64,000 nucleotides of DNA from Desertivirga arenae. GTDB taxonomy: Bacteria; Bacteroidota; Bacteroidia; Sphingobacteriales; Sphingobacteriaceae. Below are positions 55,288-64,000 of this stretch, one piece after another. Numbering within the stretch: the stretch's first letter is position 1; each line of letters begins with the position of its first letter. A model generated the notes under the pieces. It worked only from the letters and a program-made list of their open reading frames with translations. It searched no databases and was not told the origin of the DNA. Both the position numbers and the translations under genes were made by a program. The stretch is from contig NZ_JAFEWE010000005.1 of the NCBI RefSeq assembly GCF_017355785.1, positions 62,001-126,000 on the forward strand, written 5' to 3'.

Positions 55288-57753
55288 ATGTCTTTACCCA
55301 TATCTCGTTTTCTAATTTTCATTTTGAAAAAAATAATCAGGCGTAAAAGTAAATCGAAGGCAATTCCTTCCATTTTTAAAAACCTTCCAGGGAAATTAAA
55401 GAATTTTTTTTCATCCATACCTCTTGTAAGAAGCTCTGATTCAACCCTTAGGGAAGAGGCAAAGTTCAAACCAGCTATTACCTTTAAGAAAATTGGAAAA
55501 ATAACTGGTATCTTAGTTCTAATTCTTCTTATTGGCTTTTTCAGTCTTTTCCTGGCCGTACTCCTGGGCCTTTTCGGCGAGATCCCTTCAACGCGTCAGC
55601 TCAGCATGTTGCAAACAAGCGCACCTTCAGAGCTTTATACCGCCGACGGGCTCTTGATCGGAAGGTTCTATAAACAAGACCGGACTAACATATCTTACAA
55701 GCAGATTTCAGACAATGTGATTGGCGCCCTTATTGCAACAGAAGATTCACGCTTCTATCAACACCATGGCATAGACTCCCGAAGTATATTTCGGGTTATC
55801 TTTAAGACACTACTCCTGCAGCAAGAGAGCTCTGGAGGAGGAAGTACAATCACGCAACAATTGGCGAAGAATCTTTACCCACGCAAGCGCTATTCCTTCC
55901 TAAGTACTCCAATCAATAAGTTTAAGGAGATGATCATTGCCAACAGGTTTGAAGAGGTGTTTACCAAGGAGCAAATCCTAGAGCTCTATTTGAACACTGT
56001 ACCAATGGGTGGAAATATCTTCGGTATAGAACGCGCAGCTCAACGTTTTTTTGACACGTCGGCAAAAAAAATCAAAATTGAACAGGCTGCTGTACTTGTT
56101 GGCATGCTGAAAGCAACCACTACCTATAACCCTAAACTCCATCCCGAAAGAGCAAAGGAAAGAAGGAATGTAGTATTAAGCCAGATGGTTAAGGCTAATA
56201 TCCTTGAACCAGGAAAGGCCGATTCACTAAGAGCTTTACCCCTTGAATTAAATTACAACTCAAGGCATGAAGAGGTAGAGCTGGCGCCCTATTTTAAAGA
56301 ATATTTGAGACCACAATTGGAGGAATTCTGCCAGACACAAACAAAGGAAAATGGGGAACCTTACGACCTATATTCTGACGGATTAAAAATATATACTACT
56401 ATAGATTCCAGGATACAAAAGGCTGCAGAAAGGGCGGTTATTCAACGGCTTAGGGTACTTCAGGAAGAATTCGACAAGCATTGGAGCGGCCGAAATCCCT
56501 GGGGAAAGAACACTGGATTAATTACCAAGGCCGTACAAAGCTCAGCCCGATATAAACACTTGCAGGAAGAGGGCTATAATGAAGATGAAATAAATGAAGA
56601 ATTCAGAAAAAAAGTAAATACGGAGCTGTATACAGGATGGGGATATAGGAAGGTTAAAATAAGTCCAATCGATTCTGTGCGATATTATCAGAAGATGTTG
56701 AACACCGGACTGTTATCGATGGATCCGAGGACCGGATTTATTAAAGCATGGGTTGGAGGAATTAATTACAAAACTTTTAAATATGATCATATTCTATCAA
56801 GACGGCAGGTTGGTTCAACATTTAAACCTTTTGTTTACGCCGCTGCTCTTGAAGGAGGTATTGAACCCTGTGAATATTTTCAAAATTCACGGCTAACCTA
56901 CCCTGCTTATGAAAATTGGTCGCCGCAGAATTCAGACGGACAATATGGAGGCGAATACAACATGCGCGGAGCACTTGCTCATTCTATAAATACCATTTCT
57001 GCCCAGATACTAATGAGAATTGGTATTCAGCCAACCATTCAATTTGCTCATCAGCTTGGAATCAAAAGCAGCATTCCAGCAGTTCCCTCTATCGCATTAG
57101 GAACAGCCAACTTATCGCTATTGGAAATGGTACCGGCCTACTCCACTTTCATTAATAATGGCAAATACCTGGCACCAGTATACTTGTTACGAATTACTGA
57201 CCGGATCGGAAAACCTTTGAAAAGCTTTGTTCCTGTCCAACCTAAATATGCATTTTCGGCTTATAACGCGAGAACGATGTTAGAGTTATTAAAGGGTGTA
57301 GTTGAAGAAGGAACAGCTTCTCGATTAAGAACAGAATATGGTCTTAGTATGGATATTGCGGGTAAGACAGGGACTACTCAAAATCATGCTGATGGTTGGT
57401 TTATAGGCGTTACACCAAATCTCGTAACTGGCGTATGGGTTGGAGGAGAAAGTCCTTTAATTCGTTTTCGAACCCTCGACCTGGGGCAGGGTGCTCATAC
57501 AGCATTGCCTGTTTGGGGAGAATTTATGAGAAAAGTTTCAGCACTGCCTGCTTTCCAAATCTATAACTATGCTGGCTTTGAGCCTTTGAGCCTGGAACTT
57601 CAGGAGCGACTATCCTGTCCTTCATCCAGATATGAAGAACCGGAGGAGCCTGTTGTTGAGGAAAAAAAAGAATCCTTCTTCGACAAATTGTTCAAAAACA
57701 AGAACAAGAATAAAAAAGGCAAAAAGAAAGGCTGGAAGTTATTTAACTGGTAA
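55288..57753 (+). CDS. Class A penicillin-binding protein (PBP1a type)
   Basis: Bifunctional peptidoglycan synthase of 821 residues. A basic cytoplasmic N-terminus of about 70 residues precedes one membrane helix (ITGILVLILLIGFFSLFLAV). The GT51 glycosyltransferase domain has ATEDSRFYQHHGID with catalytic Glu near 152 and GGGSTITQQLAKNLYPR. The transpeptidase domain has the SxxK nucleophile Ser near 510 (VGSTFKPFVYAAA), SxN (AHSINTISAQ) and KTGTT near 692. The C-terminal tail is Lys-rich with Glu-Pro repeats and no known fold. It is 39 bp after the phosphoesterase gene, so read-through is possible, and it is convergent with the WcaI-like gene. Confidence 0.93.
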   Translation: MSLPISRFLIFILKKIIRRKSKSKAIPSIFKNLPGKLKNFFSSIPLVRSSDSTLREEAKFKPAITFKKIGKITGILVLILLIGFFSLFLAVLLGLFGEIPSTRQLSMLQTSAPSELYTADGLLIGRFYKQDRTNISYKQISDNVIGALIATEDSRFYQHHGIDSRSIFRVIFKTLLLQQESSGGGSTITQQLAKNLYPRKRYSFLSTPINKFKEMIIANRFEEVFTKEQILELYLNTVPMGGNIFGIERAAQRFFDTSAKKIKIEQAAVLVGMLKATTTYNPKLHPERAKERRNVVLSQMVKANILEPGKADSLRALPLELNYNSRHEEVELAPYFKEYLRPQLEEFCQTQTKENGEPYDLYSDGLKIYTTIDSRIQKAAERAVIQRLRVLQEEFDKHWSGRNPWGKNTGLITKAVQSSARYKHLQEEGYNEDEINEEFRKKVNTELYTGWGYRKVKISPIDSVRYYQKMLNTGLLSMDPRTGFIKAWVGGINYKTFKYDHILSRRQVGSTFKPFVYAAALEGGIEPCEYFQNSRLTYPAYENWSPQNSDGQYGGEYNMRGALAHSINTISAQILMRIGIQPTIQFAHQLGIKSSIPAVPSIALGTANLSLLEMVPAYSTFINNGKYLAPVYLLRITDRIGKPLKSFVPVQPKYAFSAYNARTMLELLKGVVEEGTASRLRTEYGLSMDIAGKTGTTQNHADGWFIGVTPNLVTGVWVGGESPLIRFRTLDLGQGAHTALPVWGEFMRKVSALPAFQIYNYAGFEPLSLELQERLSCPSSRYEEPEEPVVEEKKESFFDKLFKNKNKNKKGKKKGWKLFNW

Positions 57754-57902
57754 AATAACAAACTAAAAAAAGATACCCGAAATATGGACTAAAGAGATGT
57801 CTACCACCACACCAATTTAACCACAGATCGGGACCTTTTTTACATTTATAAATGATTACACAGCTGCGTTTAATAAACTCTGAAAAAACTAATTTCTATT
57901 AA

Positions 57903-59198
57903 TTAGTAGTCCAGAGCTGGAGCAGGAACAAGTTCTGTCCTGCGGCTTCCAATTCCAACTTCCTCCAGGAAATTTTCTATAATTGATTCTTTTCTTAAAT
58001 ACTTTGAGGCATATATCATTGCATTCTTCTTAAGCTCTGCAACCTGATCACTATCATTGCAAACACTATAAATTGCATCCCACAATGCGTTGGTACATTC
58101 AGGTTTAGTTACTATACCAAGATTATTTCCAGCGACAATATCATGCAATGAAGTTTCCCGGGCAGCAGTAACAATACATAATCCTCCTACTGCAAGGATA
58201 TTGGTAAGTTTTGAAGGAAGCAGTAAGTTACTCGCCTTGTCCTTCTGAATAACCAGATGGATAAACGCGAAGTTCAATAACTCATTAAAAACATCTAATT
58301 CCTGCAAGCCGATAAACATCAGGTTGTTCAATCCTTGATTAGCTGCTCTTTCCTTAAGGACACTTGCGTAGGGACCAGAGCCCGCGATAACGAAAAAGAC
58401 ATCTGGCAAGGCTGCTTTTGCGTTTTGTGCCGTATCAAGGATCATTTCTAATCCCTGCTTCTCTCCCACAGCGCCTGAATAGAATACTAACCTTTTATCT
58501 ACCGGTATATTTAATTTTTTGATAACTGATAGATTAGGTTTTTTTGCTTTGATCGTACTGAAATCTACCCAATTAGGAAAGATGTACTGCCTCTGCAAGC
58601 GACAGTCTTTTTCCGCAATTCGCTTTTGCATGCCATCTGAGATTGTAGTTACCCAGTCTGCGTGAACCAAAATAGATCGTTCCAAATACTTCATTACTTT
58701 CAGAAGCCTGTTACTTTTAATCATCCCAAGTTCTTCGGCCGCATCGATCTGTAGATCCTGAATATGATAAACAAACTTTGTCTTGCGGTAAAAGAACCTG
58801 TATAATCCTCCTAAAAATCCGGATAAGAAAGATGGTGAGGCCACAAATAACATGTCATACTGCTTAAAGGATAGCATCTTTTGAAGCAGAATAAAAAAGG
58901 CCGTAATAAAAAATGTCAGATCTTGCAACATTCTTTTTAAGCCTGTCATTTTAGCTGGAACATATAAGGGGCAACGGGTTATATTCACCCCGTCTACTGT
59001 TTGATGGCTGTAAAACCAATTACCATATCCATCAAACACTTTCCAATTAGGGTAATAGGGAAAACCTGTAATTACATCTACGTTGAAATCGTTCTGGCTG
59101 AGGTAAAAACCAAGTTCACCGGTGTATTTTCCAATGCCAGTGGGCTCGGGATGAAAGTTGATTCCGATAATCAGAACAGATGATTTTTTCGTCTTCAT
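57903..59198 (-). CDS. WcaI-like GT4 glycosyltransferase
   Basis: GT-B glycosyltransferase of 431 residues of the WcaI/GT4 group, acting in exopolysaccharide or capsule assembly at the inner face of the cytoplasmic membrane. N-terminal acceptor-side motifs are LIIGINFHPEPTGIGKYTGE and VDVITGFPYYPNWKVFDGYG. The donor side has KRLVFYSGAVGEKQGLEMIL, FVIAGSGPYASVLKERA and the usual region around NLLLPSKLTNILAVGG. A hydrophobic stretch (LTFFITAFFILLQKML) suggests membrane contact. It is separated from the GT2 operon by 350 bp and convergent with the penicillin-binding protein gene. Sugar and linkage are unknown. Confidence 0.88.
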   Translation of the reverse strand: MKTKKSSVLIIGINFHPEPTGIGKYTGELGFYLSQNDFNVDVITGFPYYPNWKVFDGYGNWFYSHQTVDGVNITRCPLYVPAKMTGLKRMLQDLTFFITAFFILLQKMLSFKQYDMLFVASPSFLSGFLGGLYRFFYRKTKFVYHIQDLQIDAAEELGMIKSNRLLKVMKYLERSILVHADWVTTISDGMQKRIAEKDCRLQRQYIFPNWVDFSTIKAKKPNLSVIKKLNIPVDKRLVFYSGAVGEKQGLEMILDTAQNAKAALPDVFFVIAGSGPYASVLKERAANQGLNNLMFIGLQELDVFNELLNFAFIHLVIQKDKASNLLLPSKLTNILAVGGLCIVTAARETSLHDIVAGNNLGIVTKPECTNALWDAIYSVCNDSDQVAELKKNAMIYASKYLRKESIIENFLEEVGIGSRRTELVPAPALDY

Positions 59199-59546
59199 AG
59201 CTTAGATATTGAGAGTAAATGAATTCTGGAAGACCTGAGATAATGGCATAGCACAGCCAGGAAAAGTAAACGCAATACTCCTCCAGGACACCGCAAAAAA
59301 GGGTATCTACACCAGGATATCAGGAAATTATTCAGCTTGAAGCAACGTCGCCACCTTTAGAATTCAACTATCTGAAACAATAATTTAATCTGAAGGGGAA
59401 CCCGGAGAAGCATCTCTTGACCTGTCAGGAATGCCGTGGTAGAAGCATTATCAATTTGGAAACTGATAAGATGATCAGCCCGGGTAAAATATTGTGGTAG
59501 TTTGACGTTGACTAAGAAACTGGAAGGATTTATTTCAAATTATTTA
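59199..59546. other. Intergenic region, no feature recognised
   Basis: About 350 bp between the end of the GT2 gene and the start of the WcaI-like gene. No frame of credible length, no tRNA, no convincing terminator and no perfect -7 box on the minus strand were seen. It should contain the promoter of the WcaI-like gene if that gene is transcribed on its own. Confidence 0.5.
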
Positions 59547-60824
59547 TTAGGAATTTGCATTGATAGCAGGAACATTCCTGCATTTATTAAAAAATTTAAC
59601 ACCGGATATCACTCCTTTTATCTCACTGCTTAAGGTCTTATACCGCGAGGTATATTTGGGGAAGCCCAATTTGATAAGCGAAAGGTAGTACCTCGGCAAA
59701 TCGAAATACAGGTACTTTTTGTAACCTACTTCTTTATGATAGCTATTTTGGATCAGCGCTGCCGCAACATGCCCTCTCATATAGTTGTAAAGCTGTTTAT
59801 GCAATGCAGAAATTTCCCTACGGTGCTCGTGAAAAACCACAACTCTGGGTGAATACACGATCTTTCCTCCATTCAAAAGTATGCGGTACCAAATCTCTGA
59901 ATCACCACTGCATCCCGCTGCTCCCACATCCAGTCTTTCATCGAAAAAATTCACCCGCTCAAGTAATTCTTTCTTAAAAGCCATATTTGCTCCTGCCCCA
60001 ATCTCCCAAACCCGGGGAACGCGACCTTTTACATTCAAAAATGACTTGTCAAACTTGATATCTTTATACCCCCTGTTAAAACTCCAGAAACGTTCGAATA
60101 TCTGCTGACTTTCAGTCTCCAGTGAAGAGGCAATAATAAGACCGGTTAGAGCATCCAAGTCACCTTTTTCAAATTCACGCCAGGTTTGATAGACCCAGAG
60201 AGGATGCACTTTTACATCATCATCCGTATATAAAACAATTGATCCTCTGGCAGCCTTGGCACCAGTATTACGCGCTACATCTAGACCCGCCCTCTGCTCA
60301 CGCACATACTTCAACCCAGCTTGTTTAAATCCTAATACCACCCTTTCTGTGCTATCATCAGAGGGTGCATTATCAACTACAATCACTTCCCTTGGCAAAT
60401 ATTGCTGAGAAAAAATATGATACAAACAATCTTTCAGAGCAGAACTTCTGTTGCGCGTGCAGATCACTACAGATACATCAAGTTTTTCCTCTTCTTTCAG
60501 TACCGTTAATTCGCCAAATACTTCTTCAAGCAGTGTAGAGAATAGTAATTTTTTTTCAAGGAAAAATAATAATCTCAACTCCTCGAGCAATGAACTTGTA
60601 CTAATGTATCTTCTTAATGAAGGTTGAATGGCCTCCCACACTTTTGTTTTTACCGCAAGCCCATCGTAGCTCTTCTTTGATTCGAACACCCCATCGCCGA
60701 GTGGTATATTTTTCCACCAAAAGACACAATAGTAGCTATACTTGTTTATTTGGGGCATTTCAAACTGAAAGCCGGTAAGCTCTAGATGAAAGTGATGAAC
60801 GATTGTAGAAATGCCTTCTTTCAT
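59547..60824 (-). CDS. GT2 family glycosyltransferase with N-terminal extension
   Basis: Glycosyltransferase of 425 residues. The first about 115 residues are an unassigned extension (YYCVFWWKNIPLGDGVFESK). The GT-A domain then shows VSVVICTRNRSSALKDCLYH, REVIVVDNAPSDDSTERV, ARNTGAKAARGSIVLYTDDDVKVHP with the metal-binding DDD, and the acceptor-side GCSGDSEIWYRILLNGG. It should add a sugar to a surface polysaccharide precursor in the cytoplasm. Its start overlaps the previous GT2 stop by 4 bp (ATGA), implying translational coupling. Donor and linkage are unknown. Confidence 0.88.
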   Translation of the reverse strand: MKEGISTIVHHFHLELTGFQFEMPQINKYSYYCVFWWKNIPLGDGVFESKKSYDGLAVKTKVWEAIQPSLRRYISTSSLLEELRLLFFLEKKLLFSTLLEEVFGELTVLKEEEKLDVSVVICTRNRSSALKDCLYHIFSQQYLPREVIVVDNAPSDDSTERVVLGFKQAGLKYVREQRAGLDVARNTGAKAARGSIVLYTDDDVKVHPLWVYQTWREFEKGDLDALTGLIIASSLETESQQIFERFWSFNRGYKDIKFDKSFLNVKGRVPRVWEIGAGANMAFKKELLERVNFFDERLDVGAAGCSGDSEIWYRILLNGGKIVYSPRVVVFHEHRREISALHKQLYNYMRGHVAAALIQNSYHKEVGYKKYLYFDLPRYYLSLIKLGFPKYTSRYKTLSSEIKGVISGVKFFNKCRNVPAINANS

Positions 60825-61825
60825 AGGAATGACTGTAATTTATTTACAACAGAATATAACTGAACTTTAACCATAAGCTTGCTTAGCTTTATTGCCAGTG
60901 GGAAATCCAGATAGGTATTAGCAATTTCCTTCGCCTGCGACTTTACCATCTTCCCATTACGTGTGAAATGCCATTGTTTGTGGGCCTCATCTGTAGCCCA
61001 ATAGATATAATTTCTTCTTGCAATTTTGTTAATCTTCTCCTTTTTCCGGTCAGGAAGGTAGCCGGTGATAATATTTATGACCTTCGCTATGTCCTGGATA
61101 TTCTTTCCAGTTAAAAAACTTTGGCTGGAAATGGAAGTATTATGCTCCCGGTACTCGGCAAGGATATCAGGAGTATAGGCTGTTGGATAATGTTTTGCAA
61201 TCCTGCTCCACATTTCCCAGTCCTCACCATAGGTAACACCATAAAAACCACCGAGTCGTTCATATACATCTCTCTTTACGGTGATGGTTACATATTGCAA
61301 GCGTCCGAACAGGGCGAGTTCTTCAAGCCAGTTTTTCAATATACAATCTCGTTTGGCTTCAATCCGGGAATGTCTGTTAAGATCTCCTTTTGGATCAATA
61401 TAGCTCCAGGCACAAAAGGCCGCACCGGCATCCGGAAAACGTTCAAACAGCGACTCTATCTTCCAATAATATCCATATTTGATCCGGTCGTCACCATGTA
61501 GAAGGTGAATATATTGACCTCTCGCTCTGTTAATACAAGTTTCAAAATTTCGAAGGCTACCAACATTACATTGCTGGCGATAATATTCAACTCTGCCTTT
61601 TCCAACCCGCCTGACCAACGCTTCTACATCTTCGTCAGTACTACAGTCATCGATTACCTCGATCTGCATCTTTTCAGGTCCGGGATCTTGTTGAAGTACG
61701 CTCTCTATAACTTCCTGCAGGTACTTCGAGCAATTGTAGGCAGGTATCATTACAGACCATAACGGTCTTTTTATATCCTTTGGTAAAGGTTCTATTTTCG
61801 GTGGTTCAGATGGTATTCTTTGCAT
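60821..61825 (-). CDS. GT2 family glycosyltransferase
   Basis: Glycosyltransferase of 334 residues with a standard GT-A fold: WSVMIPAYNCSKYLQEVIES, IEVIDDCSTDEDVEALV, and GQYIHLLHGDDRIKYGY with the DxD-like HGDD. The later YEDWEMWSRIAKHYPTAY-type segment (GVTYGEDWEMWSRIAKHYP) carries the ED catalytic-base motif. No membrane segment. It lies 37 bp after the Wzt-like gene and overlaps the next GT2 gene by 4 bp, so the four minus-strand genes from 63978 form one operon. It probably acts on the glycan exported by the adjacent ABC transporter; sugar unknown. Confidence 0.9.
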   Translation of the reverse strand: MQRIPSEPPKIEPLPKDIKRPLWSVMIPAYNCSKYLQEVIESVLQQDPGPEKMQIEVIDDCSTDEDVEALVRRVGKGRVEYYRQQCNVGSLRNFETCINRARGQYIHLLHGDDRIKYGYYWKIESLFERFPDAGAAFCAWSYIDPKGDLNRHSRIEAKRDCILKNWLEELALFGRLQYVTITVKRDVYERLGGFYGVTYGEDWEMWSRIAKHYPTAYTPDILAEYREHNTSISSQSFLTGKNIQDIAKVINIITGYLPDRKKEKINKIARRNYIYWATDEAHKQWHFTRNGKMVKSQAKEIANTYLDFPLAIKLSKLMVKVQLYSVVNKLQSFL

Positions 61826-61862
61826 TCAGGTAGATTTAAGTTTTAGCGCTTTAATATCTTTG

Positions 61863-63122
61863 TCAGGCAACCTTATTTAAGCTAAGTTTAAAATCAGGCC
61901 GTACCATACCCCACCATTTGTAATAAAACTCGGCATCTTCACGGTAGTCCGCAACATCGAAAATCAAACATTCGTTGTAACAATACAATTCCTCCGTTCC
62001 GTTACGTGCGAAGTAAAGACAGATGAAATATGATCCATCATTTAAAAAATTTCCCGGAATAGTACATTCTGCTTCAAACATTCCCGCATCACAGACTCCT
62101 GCTTTCGACGGAACATTAAAAATACACTCTCCCGCACTGCCAAATAAAAGCACACTCGCGGTTAGATGAATGTCATTATTAAGATTATAGAATTTAAATT
62201 TAACAGTGAGTTCAGTTCGAATGTCTACCTGATCCATTGGATTTGATAAATTCGGAACTAGTTCCACTTTCAGTACTTTAATATGTTCGTTTCCTGGAGC
62301 CAAAGCCATTGAATCATACTCGTGTTTCCAGGCTTTTTTCTGCTGGGTACCAAGATAACTGTTTATTACAGTCTTAGCTTCTCCAGCAGCTACAGACCGA
62401 CCCTTCTCTAACCAAAGCGCCTTTGAACAAAGACTCTGAATGGACTGCAGGTTATGGCTCACGAAAATCACCGTGCGCCCATGTTCTGAAGATGCCTCCT
62501 TCATTTTACCAAGACATTTCTTTTGAAACTCTACATCTCCTACCGCTAAAACCTCATCCACTATTAAGATATCTGGTTCCAGGTGTGCTGCTACGGCAAA
62601 AGCTAACCTCACGTACATTCCCGAAGAGTAGCGCTTAACAGGCGTGTCGAGGAACTCTCCAACACCCGAGAAGTCTACTATCTCATCAAATTTCTTCTGA
62701 ATTTCAGAGCGCTTCATTCCGAGCATATTTCCATTAATGAAGATATTCTCTCGCCCGGTTAACTCTTGATGAAATCCTGTACCTACCTCCAGTAGACTGC
62801 TTAATCTGCCCTGTCCTCTCACTGATCCACTGGTAGGTCTTATTATTCTCGAAAGTATCTTAAGGAAGGTTGATTTTCCGGCCCCGTTTCCTCCGATAAT
62901 TCCCCAGGTTTCTCCCCGCTTGATCTCTAAATTCACATCCTTCAAAGCCCAAAAAAGTTTCTTAGGGTTATTTTTGTTAATATCCTTAAAAAAGTCTGTT
63001 TCCCTTTTCAGTATCTTGCTTTGCCAGAATAGCTGCAATTCCTGCCGCAGAGACCCAGAATCAATCGACCCGAGATTATAACTTTTCGATACGTTCTCTG
63101 CTTGTAATATAATTTCAGACAT
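61863..63122 (-). CDS. Polysaccharide ABC exporter ATPase with C-terminal Wzt-type domain
   Basis: ATP-binding subunit of about 419 residues in the Wzt/TagH/KpsT class. N-terminal nucleotide-binding domain: Walker A GGNGAGKSTFLK, signature YSSGMYVRLAFAVAAH, Walker B DILIVDEVLAVGD and switch VSHNL. From about residue 255 there is a Wzt_C-like beta-sandwich (LTVKFKFYNLNNDIHLTASV, DGSYFICLYFAR), which in Wzt binds the capped end of the O-polysaccharide. That suggests export of a finished, end-modified chain. Start at 63122 gives the family N-terminus MSEIILQAENVSKSYNLG; a start at 63140 would overlap the permease gene by 11 bp. Confidence 0.92.
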   Translation of the reverse strand: MSEIILQAENVSKSYNLGSIDSGSLRQELQLFWQSKILKRETDFFKDINKNNPKKLFWALKDVNLEIKRGETWGIIGGNGAGKSTFLKILSRIIRPTSGSVRGQGRLSSLLEVGTGFHQELTGRENIFINGNMLGMKRSEIQKKFDEIVDFSGVGEFLDTPVKRYSSGMYVRLAFAVAAHLEPDILIVDEVLAVGDVEFQKKCLGKMKEASSEHGRTVIFVSHNLQSIQSLCSKALWLEKGRSVAAGEAKTVINSYLGTQQKKAWKHEYDSMALAPGNEHIKVLKVELVPNLSNPMDQVDIRTELTVKFKFYNLNNDIHLTASVLLFGSAGECIFNVPSKAGVCDAGMFEAECTIPGNFLNDGSYFICLYFARNGTEELYCYNECLIFDVADYREDAEFYYKWWGMVRPDFKLSLNKVA

Positions 63123-63129
63123 AGGCTTT

Positions 63130-63978
63130 CTATAAAACATCCATCAACTTATCACCCATTCTATTAAAAAGGAACACTCCGGAAAGCAATACAATGCACA
63201 TGAAAGTAACACTATAGATAAAGGAAGATAAATCCGCTGAAGAAGTGTTTAATAAAGAAAACCTGAACAGTTGAAATAATGAACTTAAGGGGTTCAAGTT
63301 GACAATCCATTTTATTTTTTCGGGAACCAGGTTAATGGAATAGAATATCGGACATACAAACATTAAAAGACGAATAATTAACTGCAGTAAGCCGAAAAGA
63401 TCTTTGTATTTGCCAGTAATTACAGCGAAAACCAAGCCAGTTCCAAAGGCAATTCCGGCTGTGACTAAAATAACCGGAATTGCAATTAGTATATGTAAGG
63501 GGTTGAATTGAATTGCACCAGATATATAATAATAAGCGAGTACTACCGCCAGAAAAAAAAGTTGAATACCGAAACGTAAAAAATTTAGTAGCAAAATGGA
63601 AATTGGAGCGATTAGTCTCGGGAAATACACCTTACTAAATACAGTTGAGTTATGAACAAAAGTGTGTGCAGTTTGCTGAAAGATCTCTGCAAATAAGTTC
63701 CATAGAGTAATTCCGGTAAGATAGTAAAGAAAGGACGGAATCCCTTCCGTTGAAACACCAATTACTTTGTTAAACACCAATACGTAGGTAGCAACGGTTA
63801 AAAGTGGATATAGAAGTATCCATACGGGGCCAAGCAATGTTTGTTGGTATTGACTCAGGAATTCCTTCCGGACGAGGCTTAAAAGAAGATCCTTAAAAGA
63901 TTTTAATTCCTTAAGACTTACTCCGGCCCAGGGTGCCTGAGGCTTTATTTCCCAGTCCCAATTCATTGATTTCATCAT
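63130..63978 (-). CDS. Polysaccharide ABC exporter permease (Wzm-like)
   Basis: Integral membrane subunit of 282 residues in the ABC-2 family. An amphipathic N-terminus (LKSFKDLLLSLVRKEFLSQY) leads to about six membrane helices, including PVWILLYPLLTVATYVLVFN, HILIAIPVILVTAGIAFGTG and FIYSVTFMCIVLLSGVFLFN. The family motif region FSKVYFPRLIAPISILLLNF is present. With the Wzt-like ATPase encoded 7 bp downstream it would flip an undecaprenyl-linked polysaccharide across the inner membrane. It is the first gene visible in the operon; the promoter or further genes lie past base 64000. Confidence 0.93.
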   Translation of the reverse strand: MMKSMNWDWEIKPQAPWAGVSLKELKSFKDLLLSLVRKEFLSQYQQTLLGPVWILLYPLLTVATYVLVFNKVIGVSTEGIPSFLYYLTGITLWNLFAEIFQQTAHTFVHNSTVFSKVYFPRLIAPISILLLNFLRFGIQLFFLAVVLAYYYISGAIQFNPLHILIAIPVILVTAGIAFGTGLVFAVITGKYKDLFGLLQLIIRLLMFVCPIFYSINLVPEKIKWIVNLNPLSSLFQLFRFSLLNTSSADLSSFIYSVTFMCIVLLSGVFLFNRMGDKLMDVL

Positions 63979-64000
63979 GAGTTTATGTTTTGTGGTAGAT

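Noticed and set aside
59199-59546. Possible gene remnant or tRNA in the gap before the WcaI-like gene
   Set aside because: No frame, cloverleaf or similarity could be made out by eye.

Overview
The window reads as a chromosome segment of a member of the Bacteroidota, most likely Sphingobacteriaceae (Pedobacter-like). The evidence is three SusC/SusD pairs, an AraC-type hybrid two-component regulator with sensory propellers, SPII lipoproteins with short signal peptides, few Shine-Dalgarno sites, matches to the Bacteroidetes -7 box TAnnTTTG, and modest G+C. No rRNA, tRNA, CRISPR array, insertion sequence or phage gene was recognised.

Region 1 (1-39343) is a large xylan utilisation locus. An operon on the minus strand (11191 to beyond base 1) has the order susC-susD-susC-susD-lipoprotein-GH10, which matches the xusA-xusB-xusC-xusD-xusE-xyn10C core known from xylan-degrading Bacteroidetes. 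A propeller/kinase/receiver/AraC regulator (12126-16226) and a divergent second GH10 xylanase (16674-17759) follow. A second minus-strand operon (34056 to 17809) encodes side-chain enzymes: CE1-type esterase, GH95, CE6-type esterase, three tandem GH43 with C-terminal carbohydrate-binding modules, GH27, GH97, GH31 and a fourth GH43. A third susC/susD pair (39343-34275) has its own terminator. The inferred logic is that surface GH10 enzymes cut the backbone, SusC/D pairs import oligosaccharides, and exported periplasmic enzymes remove acetyl, feruloyl, arabinosyl, galactosyl and alpha-xylosyl decorations. The set fits a heavily decorated cereal glucuronoarabinoxylan better than a simple wood xylan.

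Region 2 (39670-55248) is a mix of single genes and short operons: a GH15 family enzyme, a BLUF-like protein that has lost its flavin-chemistry residues, a small lipoprotein, RNase HI, a VOC-tRNA methyltransferase-phosphodiesterase-fructose bisphosphatase run, a propeller hybrid kinase with two receivers and no DNA-binding domain, an MsrB-MsrA fusion, a cyclodeaminase-like protein, NDH-2, and a nucleotidyltransferase-metallophosphoesterase pair.

Region 3 (55288-64000) is envelope-related: a class A penicillin-binding protein, a WcaI-like glycosyltransferase, and the end of a surface-polysaccharide operon with a Wzm/Wzt-type ABC exporter and two GT2 glycosyltransferases.

The strongest candidates for something new are the nucleotidyltransferase-phosphoesterase pair with a perfect palindrome just upstream, the BLUF-like protein without photochemistry residues, the double-receiver propeller kinase, and the long structured leader before the xylan operon.
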